From Streptomyces sp. NBC_01717 (GTDB lineage: Bacteria > Actinomycetota > Actinomycetes > Streptomycetales > Streptomycetaceae): a stretch of DNA of 64,000 nt. Under the pieces are notes generated by a model, which worked only from the letters and a program-made list of their open reading frames with translations, had not been told where the DNA came from and searched no databases. Location: positions 2,356,001 through 2,420,000 of the forward strand of contig NZ_CP109178.1 of NCBI RefSeq assembly GCF_036248255.1, written 5' to 3'. A program made the position numbers and the translations under genes. Shown here one piece after another: positions 29,841-37,944 of this stretch (position 1 is the stretch's first letter; each line of letters opens with the position of its first letter).

Positions 29841-30350
29841 ATGAAGAAGGTCGCCATCGTCGGCTGCGGAGGCAGCGGCAAATCCCACGTGGCCCGCGAA
29901 CTGGGCAAGATCCTCGACGCCCCGGTGACGCACCTGGACGCCGCGTTCTACGACGACGAGTGGAACGCGCTCCCCATGGACAAGTTCACCGCCGTGCAGC
30001 GCGAGCTGGTCGCGCAACAGCGGTGGGTGATCGACGGCAACTACAACTCGACGCTGCAGGTGCGGCTCGAAGCCTGCGACACGGTGGTCCTGATGGACGT
30101 GTCGACCGTGGCGGCGCTGTACGGGATCTTCGCCCGGCAGATCCGGCACGGCGCGGGACACAAGGGCAACGGGGTGCACAACCGCATCCACTGGGGCGTG
30201 ATCAAGTACGTCGCCACGTACCGCCGCAAGATGCGGCCCCGCGTGATGGCGAAGATCGAGGAGTTCGGCGCGAAAGCCGACGTGGTGCTGCTGGCCAACC
30301 GGCGCCAGACGCGCCGCTGGCTGCGGAAGGTGGCCGCCGAGCAGTCCTGA
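29841..30350 (+). CDS. P-loop kinase, adenylate-kinase-like (topology-modulation-protein family)
   Basis: 169 residues. Walker A is VAIVGCGGSGKSHVARELG (residues ~4-22), followed by LDAAFYDDEWNALPMDKF and VIDGNYNSTLQVRLEACDTV, the usual arrangement in small nucleotide or sugar kinases annotated as AAA or FlaR-like. Probably phosphorylates a small molecule; substrate unknown. The 96-bp gap before it is the largest break so far in the block. ATG at 29841 with GGAG eight bases upstream. Confidence 0.75.
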   Translation: MKKVAIVGCGGSGKSHVARELGKILDAPVTHLDAAFYDDEWNALPMDKFTAVQRELVAQQRWVIDGNYNSTLQVRLEACDTVVLMDVSTVAALYGIFARQIRHGAGHKGNGVHNRIHWGVIKYVATYRRKMRPRVMAKIEEFGAKADVVLLANRRQTRRWLRKVAAEQS

Positions 30351-30381
30351 ACGACCCGCGCCCCCGGGCAGGGGGTGCGGC

Positions 30382-31227
30382 ATGAAGGAGCCCAACGCCT
30401 TCCTGGACCCCGCCCGGCAACAGGAGCTGTACGGGAACCCCTCCCGGCTGTCCGGGCGGACCAGCGCCCTGATGCGCGCGAAGACCTCCGGCAACCCCGT
30501 GCCCGAGACGATCGTCAGCCTGGTGCAGACCCACCACGCGCAGCCGGACCGGCTCGGCGTGGTGCTCGACATCGGCTGCGGTCGCGGCACGAGCAGCCTG
30601 GGCATCGCCGAGCAGCTCCGGCCGCAGCGCGTCGTCGGCCTGGACGCCGCCCCCGCCCTGCTCGCCCAGGCCCGCGAGCGCGCCAAGGAGCTACCCGACA
30701 TCACGGTGGACTTCGTCAAAGGCGACTTCCACGACCTCCCGTTGCCCGCCGGGTCGTGCGACGTCGCCGTCGCCGCGTTCTGCCTCTACCACTCGCCGCA
30801 GCCCAAGGACGTCATCGCGCAGATCGCCAGGGTCCTCTCCCCCGGGGGCTTGGCCGTGCTCGTCACCAAGGCACTCGACAGCTACCGGGAGATGGACCAG
30901 CTGGTCGCTTCGGCCGGCCTCGACGCGCGGGGCGATAAGCACGAGAGCCTCTACACCGCAGCGCACAGCGGCAACCTCGCCGACCTGACCGCCTCCTCGC
31001 TCGACGTGATCGCCGTCCTGGACGAGGAGCATGCCTTCACCTTCGACGGCCACGACCACACGGCGCAATACCTGGCCACGAACCCCAAGTACCACCTCGC
31101 GCCCGGCCTGTACGGCAACCCCGGGGCTATGGCGGCGGCCTTGCACGAATTCCTTCCGGACCAGCCGCTGACCACTCGGTCCCTCATCACCTTCGTCGTC
31201 GCCCATCCGAAGAAGGGGCAGGCATGA
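30382..31227 (+). CDS. Class I SAM-dependent methyltransferase
   Basis: 281 residues. Motif I is VVLDIGCGRGTSSLGIA, acidic motif II end VVGLDAAPALL, post-I VDFVKGDFHDLPLPAGSCDV and motif III VLSPGGLAVLV. Acceptor not indicated. Coupled to the downstream kinase by ATGA. The ATG lies 31 bp past the previous stop. Confidence 0.85.
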   Translation: MKEPNAFLDPARQQELYGNPSRLSGRTSALMRAKTSGNPVPETIVSLVQTHHAQPDRLGVVLDIGCGRGTSSLGIAEQLRPQRVVGLDAAPALLAQARERAKELPDITVDFVKGDFHDLPLPAGSCDVAVAAFCLYHSPQPKDVIAQIARVLSPGGLAVLVTKALDSYREMDQLVASAGLDARGDKHESLYTAAHSGNLADLTASSLDVIAVLDEEHAFTFDGHDHTAQYLATNPKYHLAPGLYGNPGAMAAALHEFLPDQPLTTRSLITFVVAHPKKGQA

Positions 31228-31991
31228 CCCTTCCGCCGTTCACCAAGCACTACGAGACACCGGAGCGCACGGCGGCGGCCGTTCGCCACTACCGGTGGAT
31301 CAACGAGCACGCGAAGCCGCTGCGGCAGCCGGCCCTCAAAGTCATCGGCCCTGCCAGCCTGACTTTCGAACGGGTCGAGGGGCGCTCCGTACGCCCCGAG
31401 GATCTCCCGCGCACAGCGGAACTGCTGGGCCACGCTCACGGTGCCGCCTGGCGCAGTGACCTGCAGGCCGCGTCGTTGAACACTCCGCATCGTTTCCAAG
31501 ACGGCACGACGTTCGATGACTACCTCGGCCCGCGCAAGGTCGCGCTCCGACGGCGCCACGAACAGGGCTACCTGCCGAACAAGGTGTCCTTGCACGCGAT
31601 GCTCGGCCTGCTGGAGGAGACGGCGCAGGGGCCCTGTGCCTTCTACAAGGACAGCAACCCGCGGAACTTCATCATCACTGCCGCCGGGGACATCGTCACG
31701 GTCGACACCGACGATCTCAGTCTCGCGCCCATGGGCTACGACCTCGCGAAGCTGGTCGCCACGCTTCTCCTCACCTACGGCCCCCTCGCGAGCGAAGCGA
31801 TCGACGACGCCTGCGACATCTACAGCCAGGCGCTCCGCCAGCACGCCCCACAGCTGGATCCCATAGACCGAGAACGCCTGGACGACGGCTTGGCGCTGCA
31901 CGCCGTACTCACCGCGCCCTACCTCGGCCGGAACGGCTACTGCCACATCTGGCCCGCCCACATCCGTCTCCGCCTTCAAGGAGCATCGTGA
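31224..31991 (+). CDS. APH-type phosphotransferase
   Basis: 255 residues. The eukaryotic-kinase-like fold of aminoglycoside phosphotransferases is recognisable. The catalytic loop is CAFYKDSNPRNFII (Asp and Asn) and the metal-binding motif is IVTVDTDDLSLAPMGYDLAK. The usual catalytic-loop His is replaced by Tyr-Lys. The N-lobe is short, so ATP-binding Lys is not obvious. Likely phosphorylates a sugar, nucleoside or lipid alcohol in the pathway. Overlaps neighbours by ATGA and GTGA. Confidence 0.75.
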   Translation: MTLPPFTKHYETPERTAAAVRHYRWINEHAKPLRQPALKVIGPASLTFERVEGRSVRPEDLPRTAELLGHAHGAAWRSDLQAASLNTPHRFQDGTTFDDYLGPRKVALRRRHEQGYLPNKVSLHAMLGLLEETAQGPCAFYKDSNPRNFIITAAGDIVTVDTDDLSLAPMGYDLAKLVATLLLTYGPLASEAIDDACDIYSQALRQHAPQLDPIDRERLDDGLALHAVLTAPYLGRNGYCHIWPAHIRLRLQGAS

Positions 31992-32644
31992 TCACCACCG
32001 AACTCATCTTCGTGCGGCACGGTGAAGCCCAGTGCAATGCCGACGGACTCGTCGGAGGTCCTCGCACCTGCACGGGACTGACCAACCTGGGGTATGCCCA
32101 GGCCGAACAGGCCGCGCGCCGCCTGTCCACCGAGCACCTGAAGAAGCCCTTCGACATGGTCTACGCAGGTCCGCGGATTCGCCTCGTCCAGACCGGCGAG
32201 ATTATCGCCCAGACGCTCCAGATCCCGCTGCACATCGACGACCGGCTCGACGGCCCCGTCCACGGCGATGCCGATGGCAAACCCTGGGATGCGGTGAAGA
32301 CGGCCGCCAACGGCGGCCCGCATGCGCACCCCGACACTCCCTGGGCCGCTGGCTCAGACACCTGGAACGGGTACCTGAAGCGCGCCAGCAAGAACCTGAG
32401 TCAGCTCATCGAGGAGAACGAGGGGAAGCGCATCGTGTTCGCCGCCCACGGAGAGACCGTGATCACCGCGCACACCCTGCTCCTCGACATCCCGATCGGC
32501 TCGCCGGCGGGCTTCACGCACAACCACGCCTCCATCACCCGCTGGCAGCACCACCGCAACCGCCTGGGCCAGACCCGCTGGATGCTCGATCGGCACAACG
32601 ACACCGAGCACCTCAGTCTCCTCACGCCGGAGCCGACCCCGTGA
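31988..32644 (+). CDS. Histidine phosphatase (phosphoglycerate-mutase-like)
   Basis: 218 residues. IFVRHGEAQCNADG contains the RHG motif with the phosphorylated His; VYAGPRIRLVQTGEII supplies the Arg, and FAAHGETVITAH the second His. These enzymes dephosphorylate sugar phosphates or nucleotides. Its place between two APH-type kinases suggests a phosphorylation/dephosphorylation stage of the pathway. GTG start overlaps the previous stop. Confidence 0.88.
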   Translation: MITTELIFVRHGEAQCNADGLVGGPRTCTGLTNLGYAQAEQAARRLSTEHLKKPFDMVYAGPRIRLVQTGEIIAQTLQIPLHIDDRLDGPVHGDADGKPWDAVKTAANGGPHAHPDTPWAAGSDTWNGYLKRASKNLSQLIEENEGKRIVFAAHGETVITAHTLLLDIPIGSPAGFTHNHASITRWQHHRNRLGQTRWMLDRHNDTEHLSLLTPEPTP

Positions 32645-33477
32645 TCGCGACATCGGACGATCCCCGGATCCAACTGGCGCACTGCCTCCTCGGCGCAGTC
32701 GAGATCGCGCCGGACCCCTTGCTCCCTCCCCGGGTCGTGCGCGTGGTGGCCGGCGACGGGCGTCACTTCGTCGCCAAGCAGCATGCCGAGCACGACCGGT
32801 ACGCAGGCGAACTCCACGCCTACCGGACATGGGGCACCCAGCTGACCGGCCACGCGCCGAAGCTAGTCGGCCGTGACGACGCCACCCGCACCCTTCTGCT
32901 GACCGCGCTCGCAGGCGCTCGGGCGGACACCGCAGCCCCGGGCTCACCCGAGGAGGAACTGGCCCATCACGAGGCCGGCCACGTCCTCGGCAAGCTCCAC
33001 CGGGCCACCTCCATGCCCCAGGGCGGCGCCGTCGGCGCAGCACTCGCCGAGCGCCTCCAGAGCTGGATCGACCGGGCCGTTCACGCCGACCTGATCGACA
33101 CGGCCGAGCGAAACCTGCTGAAGCACCATGCGGGCATCCTGGGCAACAGCCTCATGGACGGCGCGGTCTGCCACCTCGACTACCAGCCGCGGAACTGGCT
33201 GGTCGGAGACGACTTCGGTGTCTGCGACTTCGAGCACATGCGACGCGACGCCCGCGTCCGCGACTTCGCGCGGCTCGAGTTCCGACGCTGGCAAGCCGCA
33301 CCCCACCTCCGAACGGCATTCCTCGACGGCTACGGGCGTCCGCTGACCGACGCCGAACGGCGCCTCCTGGAGTCCTTCGGCGCCATCGAGGCGGCCACCG
33401 CCCTGGTCAAGGGCCACAAGGAAAACGACCTCACTCTGAGCGCGCACGGCCGAACCGTCCTGTCCCGCCTCACCTGA
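32641..33477 (+). CDS. APH-type phosphotransferase, second copy
   Basis: 278 residues. HFVAKQHAEHDRYAGELHAY holds the ATP-binding Lys and Glu. Catalytic loop is VCHLDYQPRNWLV (HxDxxxxN) and DFE metal motif is GVCDFEHMRRDARV. More canonical than the paralogue at 31224, and the two are not close in sequence. GTG start at 32641 is coupled to the phosphatase. Confidence 0.85.
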   Translation: MIATSDDPRIQLAHCLLGAVEIAPDPLLPPRVVRVVAGDGRHFVAKQHAEHDRYAGELHAYRTWGTQLTGHAPKLVGRDDATRTLLLTALAGARADTAAPGSPEEELAHHEAGHVLGKLHRATSMPQGGAVGAALAERLQSWIDRAVHADLIDTAERNLLKHHAGILGNSLMDGAVCHLDYQPRNWLVGDDFGVCDFEHMRRDARVRDFARLEFRRWQAAPHLRTAFLDGYGRPLTDAERRLLESFGAIEAATALVKGHKENDLTLSAHGRTVLSRLT

Positions 33478-33515
33478 CCTTCCCCCCCTTCGACCACACC
33501 TCTCTGGAGATTCCC

Positions 33516-34514
33516 GTGCCGCAGCACGAGCAGCACCCGACCGCCGCTGCCCCCCGCCGAGCCGTGGTGACCGGCTCCGCCGGATTCATCGGTTCCCACC
33601 TCGCCCACGCCCTCGTCCAGGCCGGCACCACCGTGATCGGCGTCGACCGCCGCGACCCGTCCACCGACCACACGGCCGGTGCCAACCTCGCCGCCCTGCG
33701 GGGCCTCCCGGGTTACCACCACGTCACTGCCGACCTCCTCCACTGCGCGATCGACCCTCTCCTGATCGACGCGGGCGCGGTCTTCCACCTCGCCGGAATT
33801 CCCGGCGTACGGCCTTCCTGGGGTCCGCAGTTCGGCGACTACCTCGCGTCCAACGTGCTGGCCACCCACCGGGTCCTGGAAGCCTGCACGCGCATCGGCG
33901 TTCCGCGGCTGATCGTCGCCTCCTCCTCCAGCGTCTACGGGCCGACCGACGGCGGCGCGAGCGTCGAAGCCGACCGCCCGCAACCGGCGTCCCCGTACGC
34001 GGTGACCAAACTGGCCGAGGAACAGCTCTGCCTCGCCTACGCCACGCGCCCCAACGGTCCCAGCGTCGTCGCCCTGCGGTACTTCACCGTCTACGGCCCC
34101 CGCCAGCGCGCGGACATGTTCACCCACCGCGCCCTGCAGGCAGCTCTGACCGGACAGCCGCTGTGCCTGTACGGAGACGGCCACCAGCGACGCGACTTCA
34201 CCTACATCGACGACGTAGTCGCCGCCACGATCGCCGCCGCCGTCGTGCCGACCGCGCAGGGCGCGATCAACGTGGGCGGCGGGTCGAACGCGTCGCTGCT
34301 GGAAGTGATCAACATCGCGACCAGCCTCATCGGCCGCGACATCCAGATCGAGCAGAACCACGCGCGCAGCGGTGACGTCCTCCTCACTCGCGCCGACCCC
34401 AGCCGTGCCCGAGAGATCCTCGGCTGGCAGCCGCGAGTCGACCTCCACAACGGGCTGCGCGCTCACATGCAGGCTCTGGCCGCACAGGTCCCCAACTACA
34501 GCCGAGCCGCATAG
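33516..34514 (+). CDS. NAD-dependent nucleotide-sugar epimerase/dehydratase (extended SDR)
   Basis: 332 residues. Rossmann motif VVTGSAGFIGSHLAHAL, DLL and LAGIPGVRPSWG segments, catalytic triad Ser (VASSSSVYG), Tyr-xxx-Lys in SPYAVTKLAEEQL. C-terminal substrate-binding segment includes GDGHQRRDFTYIDDVVAA, characteristic of UDP-glucose/glucuronate 4-epimerases. Cytosolic. GTG start, TGGAG nine bases upstream. The nucleotide-sugar substrate is not defined. Confidence 0.9.
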   Translation: MPQHEQHPTAAAPRRAVVTGSAGFIGSHLAHALVQAGTTVIGVDRRDPSTDHTAGANLAALRGLPGYHHVTADLLHCAIDPLLIDAGAVFHLAGIPGVRPSWGPQFGDYLASNVLATHRVLEACTRIGVPRLIVASSSSVYGPTDGGASVEADRPQPASPYAVTKLAEEQLCLAYATRPNGPSVVALRYFTVYGPRQRADMFTHRALQAALTGQPLCLYGDGHQRRDFTYIDDVVAATIAAAVVPTAQGAINVGGGSNASLLEVINIATSLIGRDIQIEQNHARSGDVLLTRADPSRAREILGWQPRVDLHNGLRAHMQALAAQVPNYSRAA

Positions 34515-34545
34515 TTCCGCGACCCGGAGCCCGAGAGGAGACGCA

Positions 34546-35667
34546 ATGGAAAGTCCCGAGCGAGCCCGGCTGGACGCCTTCTTCCGGCAGATCACCGCGC
34601 AATTCCCCGCGGGCGAGGCGATCACGACGCTGGTCATCACGCATCTGCTCCCCGAGCGGCCGGCGTTCCTGCGCGCCATGACCGAGGTGTCCACGGTCGG
34701 CGCCGTACTCCCCAAGCCCCGGTCGATCCACCAGCCGACCCTCGACGACGTCCGCCGCACCCTCCCAGTCCACGACCTCACCCGAGAACGGTTCACCGAC
34801 GAGACCCAGGCTCTGGACTACCTGGAGGACACGGCCGGCGGCCGGGACGTCGTCCTGGTGGACATCGGCGGCTACTTCGCGGCGAGCCTCGACACCCTCG
34901 TGAGCAAGTTCTCCGGCCGCATCCTCGGCGTCGTCGAGGACACCGAGAACGGACACCAGCGATACGCGGCGCTCGACTCCCTGCCGTGCCCGGTCGTCTC
35001 CGTGGCCCGCTCCCCGCTCAAGGACTGCGAGGACCACCTCGTGGGTCGCTCGATCGTCTTCTCCACCGAGGCTCTTGTGCGCGGGCGCGGAGATATTCTG
35101 ACCGGCCGCAACGCCTGCGTCATCGGCTTCGGGAAAGTCGGGCGCGCTATCGCTCAGACGCTGCGGGCGCTGGACCTGCGCGTCACCGTGTACGACAAGG
35201 ACCCGGTCAGGCAGGTGCAGGCGCACTCGCTGGGCTTCCGTACCTGCGCGTCCGCCGCGGACGCGGTCCGCGAGGCGGAACTCGTCTTATGCGCGACCGG
35301 CAATCTCGCCCTGCAGCAGGGTGACTTCGCGGCCCTGCGCAACGGCGCGTATCTCGGATCGGTCACCTCCTCGGAGGACGAACTCGAGCTTGGAAGCCTC
35401 CACAGCCTCTATCAACGCACACCTATAAGCCCGGAGTTGACCCGGTACGAAATCACCGGCCACTACTTCTTCGTGCTCGCCGACGGCGGCGCGGTCAACT
35501 TCGTGCACGGCGCCGCAGTCGGCTCGTACATCCATCTCGTCCAGGCCGAAATACTCGCCGCCACAGCAGCTCTTAGCCGCGACCAGTTCGAGCCCGGCAT
35601 GCACGAGATGGCGGCCTCCGACCGTCACGCCATCGCCAGGACCTGGCTCCACCACTTCGAAAGGTAA
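34546..35667 (+). CDS. S-adenosylhomocysteinase-like NAD-binding protein
   Basis: 373 residues, shorter than canonical SAH hydrolases (~430-490). By-eye alignment: VVEDTENGHQRYAAL matches the EETTTG segment with the catalytic Glu. SPLKDCEDHLVG matches SxxKSKFDNLYG with Lys and Asp kept but Asn replaced by His. Rossmann motif CVIGFGKVGRAIAQTL and VLCATGNLALQQGDF correspond to the NAD domain. The C-terminal Lys/Tyr tail is absent. It probably uses tightly bound NAD to oxidise a nucleoside or sugar hydroxyl transiently, on a substrate other than SAH. GAGAGGAG eight bases ahead of the ATG. Confidence 0.75.
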   Translation: MESPERARLDAFFRQITAQFPAGEAITTLVITHLLPERPAFLRAMTEVSTVGAVLPKPRSIHQPTLDDVRRTLPVHDLTRERFTDETQALDYLEDTAGGRDVVLVDIGGYFAASLDTLVSKFSGRILGVVEDTENGHQRYAALDSLPCPVVSVARSPLKDCEDHLVGRSIVFSTEALVRGRGDILTGRNACVIGFGKVGRAIAQTLRALDLRVTVYDKDPVRQVQAHSLGFRTCASAADAVREAELVLCATGNLALQQGDFAALRNGAYLGSVTSSEDELELGSLHSLYQRTPISPELTRYEITGHYFFVLADGGAVNFVHGAAVGSYIHLVQAEILAATAALSRDQFEPGMHEMAASDRHAIARTWLHHFER

Positions 35668-35671
35668 TTCC

Positions 35672-36220
35672 GTGCCCCCTTCCGTACAGCACATCCGCGC
35701 CATCACCGAGACGTACCTCTCCCGGTACCCGCACGAACGCGACGGGCTGGCTCCACTCTTCACCGCACTCGCCGGCGACGACGATCCCACGAGCCGCAAA
35801 ACGTTCCCGGCCCACGTGACCTGCAGCGCCATCCTCCTCGACCACGACAAGAGGATCCTCCATATCCACCACAAGGCTTCCGGGAAGGTCCTCGCTCCCG
35901 GGGGCCACAACGAGGCAGAGGACCCCGACCTCCCCACTGCGGCGCTGCGCGAACTCCACGAAGAAGCCGGCATCCCGCCGAGCGCCGTTGTCGCTCTTCC
36001 CGGATTCGCAGACATCCCTTTCGACATCGACGTTCACGCGATCGACGCAAACCCGTCCAAGGGCGAGCCCGATCACAAGCACATCGATTTCCGCTGGATC
36101 TTCCGCCTCCGTTCGGAGCACGACGTGACCTTGCAAACCGCGGAGGTGGGCGGCTACGAATGGCGCCCCTTCACCGAGGCCGCCGCGCCCACGGTCCGCA
36201 CCAAACTCGCCCTTCTCTGA
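35672..36220 (+). CDS. Nudix hydrolase
   Basis: 182 residues. Nudix box GGHNEAEDPDLPTAALRELH followed by EEAGI; the spacer before REL is one or two residues longer than the GX5EX7REUXEEXGU consensus, a form common in this subfamily. Probably hydrolyses a nucleoside diphosphate linked to another group. GTG start four bases after the SAH-hydrolase-like gene, so tightly coupled. Confidence 0.82.
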   Translation: MPPSVQHIRAITETYLSRYPHERDGLAPLFTALAGDDDPTSRKTFPAHVTCSAILLDHDKRILHIHHKASGKVLAPGGHNEAEDPDLPTAALRELHEEAGIPPSAVVALPGFADIPFDIDVHAIDANPSKGEPDHKHIDFRWIFRLRSEHDVTLQTAEVGGYEWRPFTEAAAPTVRTKLALL

Positions 36221-36253
36221 CCTCCGACACCCAGCCGACCGCTAGGAGACTCC

Positions 36254-37090
36254 GTGGCCGCCACCACAGCCTCACCACCGAAAGCATCGAGGCGCCGGCA
36301 CATAGCCGTCATCCCCTGCCGGTGGGGGGCTTCACGTTTCCCCAGCAAACCCCTGGCCCGCCTGGGCGACAAGCCGCTGCTCTGGCACGTTCACCAGCGC
36401 TGTTTGGAAGCCACGTCTCTGGACAGCGCCGTAGTGGCGACGGACGACGAGCGCATCGAGGCAGCGTGCCACGAGCTGGGCATCGACTGCGTACGGACCG
36501 GCGAGCACGCCACCGGCACCGACCGCGTCGCAGAGTGCGCCGAGCGTCTCCGCGCGGACGCGTACATCAACGTCCAGGGCGACGAGCCCTTCATCGAGCC
36601 GTCAGCCATCGACGCCTTATCCGACGCGCTCGCCGACCTCGACAGCAGGACCCTGGCCGTTAATGCGTACGCCGAGCTGAGCGACACCGCGGCCGTACTC
36701 GACCACAACGTCGTCAAGGTTGTCGTCGGAACCGACAGCCAGGCGCTGATGTTCTCTCGGCAGCCCATCCCTTACCCCCGCAGCAGCCGGCCTTCCTTCC
36801 TGCGACAGCTCGGCCTTTACGGCTTCACACGCGAGGCTCTCGAACGCTTCCGGCAGCTCCCGCAGGGCCCTCTCGAACAGGCCGAGGGCGTCGAGATGCT
36901 CCGGTTCATCGAGCACGGCCACCGAGTGCAGATGCTGCCCGTGTCCGACAGCGGCATAGCGGTCGACACCCCAGAGGATCTTGAACGCGCCGCCGCGATG
37001 TTCGCCCGCCGCAGCGCATCACACCAACGACTTCGGTCGCCTACGTCGCCTCGGCTCGCCACGGCCGCAGCGCCCTCGCGACCTGCCTGA
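36254..37090 (+). CDS. kdsB: 3-deoxy-manno-octulosonate cytidylyltransferase (KdsB-like)
   Basis: 278 residues. KdsB couples CTP and Kdo to form CMP-Kdo in Gram-negative LPS synthesis. Family motifs are nearly complete: VIPCRWGASRFPSKPL, ATDDERI, AYINVQGDEPFIEP, LYGFTREALERFRQLP, EGVEMLRFIEHGHRVQM and IAVDTPEDLERA. Usual length is ~250; the extra residues are at the ends. Streptomycetes have no LPS, so the sugar acid may be another 2-ulosonate, or the enzyme may make a different CMP conjugate. No KdsA or KdsC homologue lies in the window. GTG start with AGGAG nine bases upstream. Confidence 0.9.
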   Translation: MAATTASPPKASRRRHIAVIPCRWGASRFPSKPLARLGDKPLLWHVHQRCLEATSLDSAVVATDDERIEAACHELGIDCVRTGEHATGTDRVAECAERLRADAYINVQGDEPFIEPSAIDALSDALADLDSRTLAVNAYAELSDTAAVLDHNVVKVVVGTDSQALMFSRQPIPYPRSSRPSFLRQLGLYGFTREALERFRQLPQGPLEQAEGVEMLRFIEHGHRVQMLPVSDSGIAVDTPEDLERAAAMFARRSASHQRLRSPTSPRLATAAAPSRPA

Positions 37091-37321
37091 CGGCCCATCA
37101 CCTCTCACCGCCGCAACCTCCGACACGGCGGCGAAACCGCGTCGCCCCCCACACGCGTGACGAACTTGAGGCCCGCCTCCCGGAGGACGCGGGAGCACCT
37201 GGCCAAACTCCCAGAACAGCACATGCGTTCCAAGAAATACCCCTTCTGTGCCCCGAACGACTGGCCCAGCAGGCCGTTATTCCGAGCACCTGTCCGAGAG
37301 CACGCACACCGAGGAGGCCGT

Positions 37322-37480
37322 ATGCCCCGCCAGATGATCGCCATTGGCGCGCACACCACGCTCGAATTCCATGCGCCCGTGCGCCTCGGACCTCCGCCTG
37401 GAGCCTGTCCCCCTCATCCCTGTGCGCCCGTCGGCGCTACGGAGCGCCTCGGAGCAGCATCCGAGGAGGCGTTCGCGTGA
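37322..37480 (+). CDS. 52-aa small protein of unknown function
   Basis: Starts at ATG 37322 with an excellent GAGGAGG five bases upstream, and its stop overlaps the GTG of the next Nudix gene (GTGA). The sequence begins MPRQMIAIGAHTTLEFHAPV and contains a Cys-rich turn GACPPHPCAPVG. No family recognised. It may be a small subunit, a translational-coupling leader, or a peptide substrate; the last idea is speculative. An upstream in-frame ATG (37223) lacks a ribosome binding site. The remaining interval 37091-37321 shows no gene. Confidence 0.5.
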   Translation: MPRQMIAIGAHTTLEFHAPVRLGPPPGACPPHPCAPVGATERLGAASEEAFA

Positions 37481-37944
37481 GGGACCGCTACACCAGCATC
37501 GTCGACGTGCTCATGCTCCCGTACCGCCAGGACGGACGGATGCCGCTTCTACGGCGTGCACAAGATCAGTACGCGCCCGGACAACTCACAGTGGTGGGAG
37601 GCCACTTGGAGGAGGGCGAGTCGCCTCTGGAAGGGGCGATCCGGGAGGCCGAGGAGGAGCTGGGGATCCGGATCAGCCCCCACGACGCCGAGTTCTGCGG
37701 GCTATTCCAGTTCGTCGCGGCAGACGGTTCTCGGCGGCTCGGGACGGCCTGGGTAACGCGCTCCTGGGAAGGAACCCCGACGAATAGCGAGCCCGACAAG
37801 CACTCGGAGCTCCTGTGGGCCGAACCCGGCGACCCGCCCCAGGACTGTCACCCCTACACCCAGGGCGTGCTCCGCCACTTCGTCGAAGGGACCCTGTACG
37901 CCGTTATCAAAGCCGACCCCACCACTGCGGGTGACGCCGCATGA
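37477..37944 (+). CDS. Nudix hydrolase
   Basis: 155 residues. Perfect Nudix box, GHLEEGESPLEGAIREAEEE then LGI. N-terminal strands SIVDVLMLPYRQDGRMPLLR are typical. GTG start with GAGGAGG eight bases upstream. Coupled to the ABC transporter by ATGA. Confidence 0.88.
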   Translation: MRDRYTSIVDVLMLPYRQDGRMPLLRRAQDQYAPGQLTVVGGHLEEGESPLEGAIREAEEELGIRISPHDAEFCGLFQFVAADGSRRLGTAWVTRSWEGTPTNSEPDKHSELLWAEPGDPPQDCHPYTQGVLRHFVEGTLYAVIKADPTTAGDAA

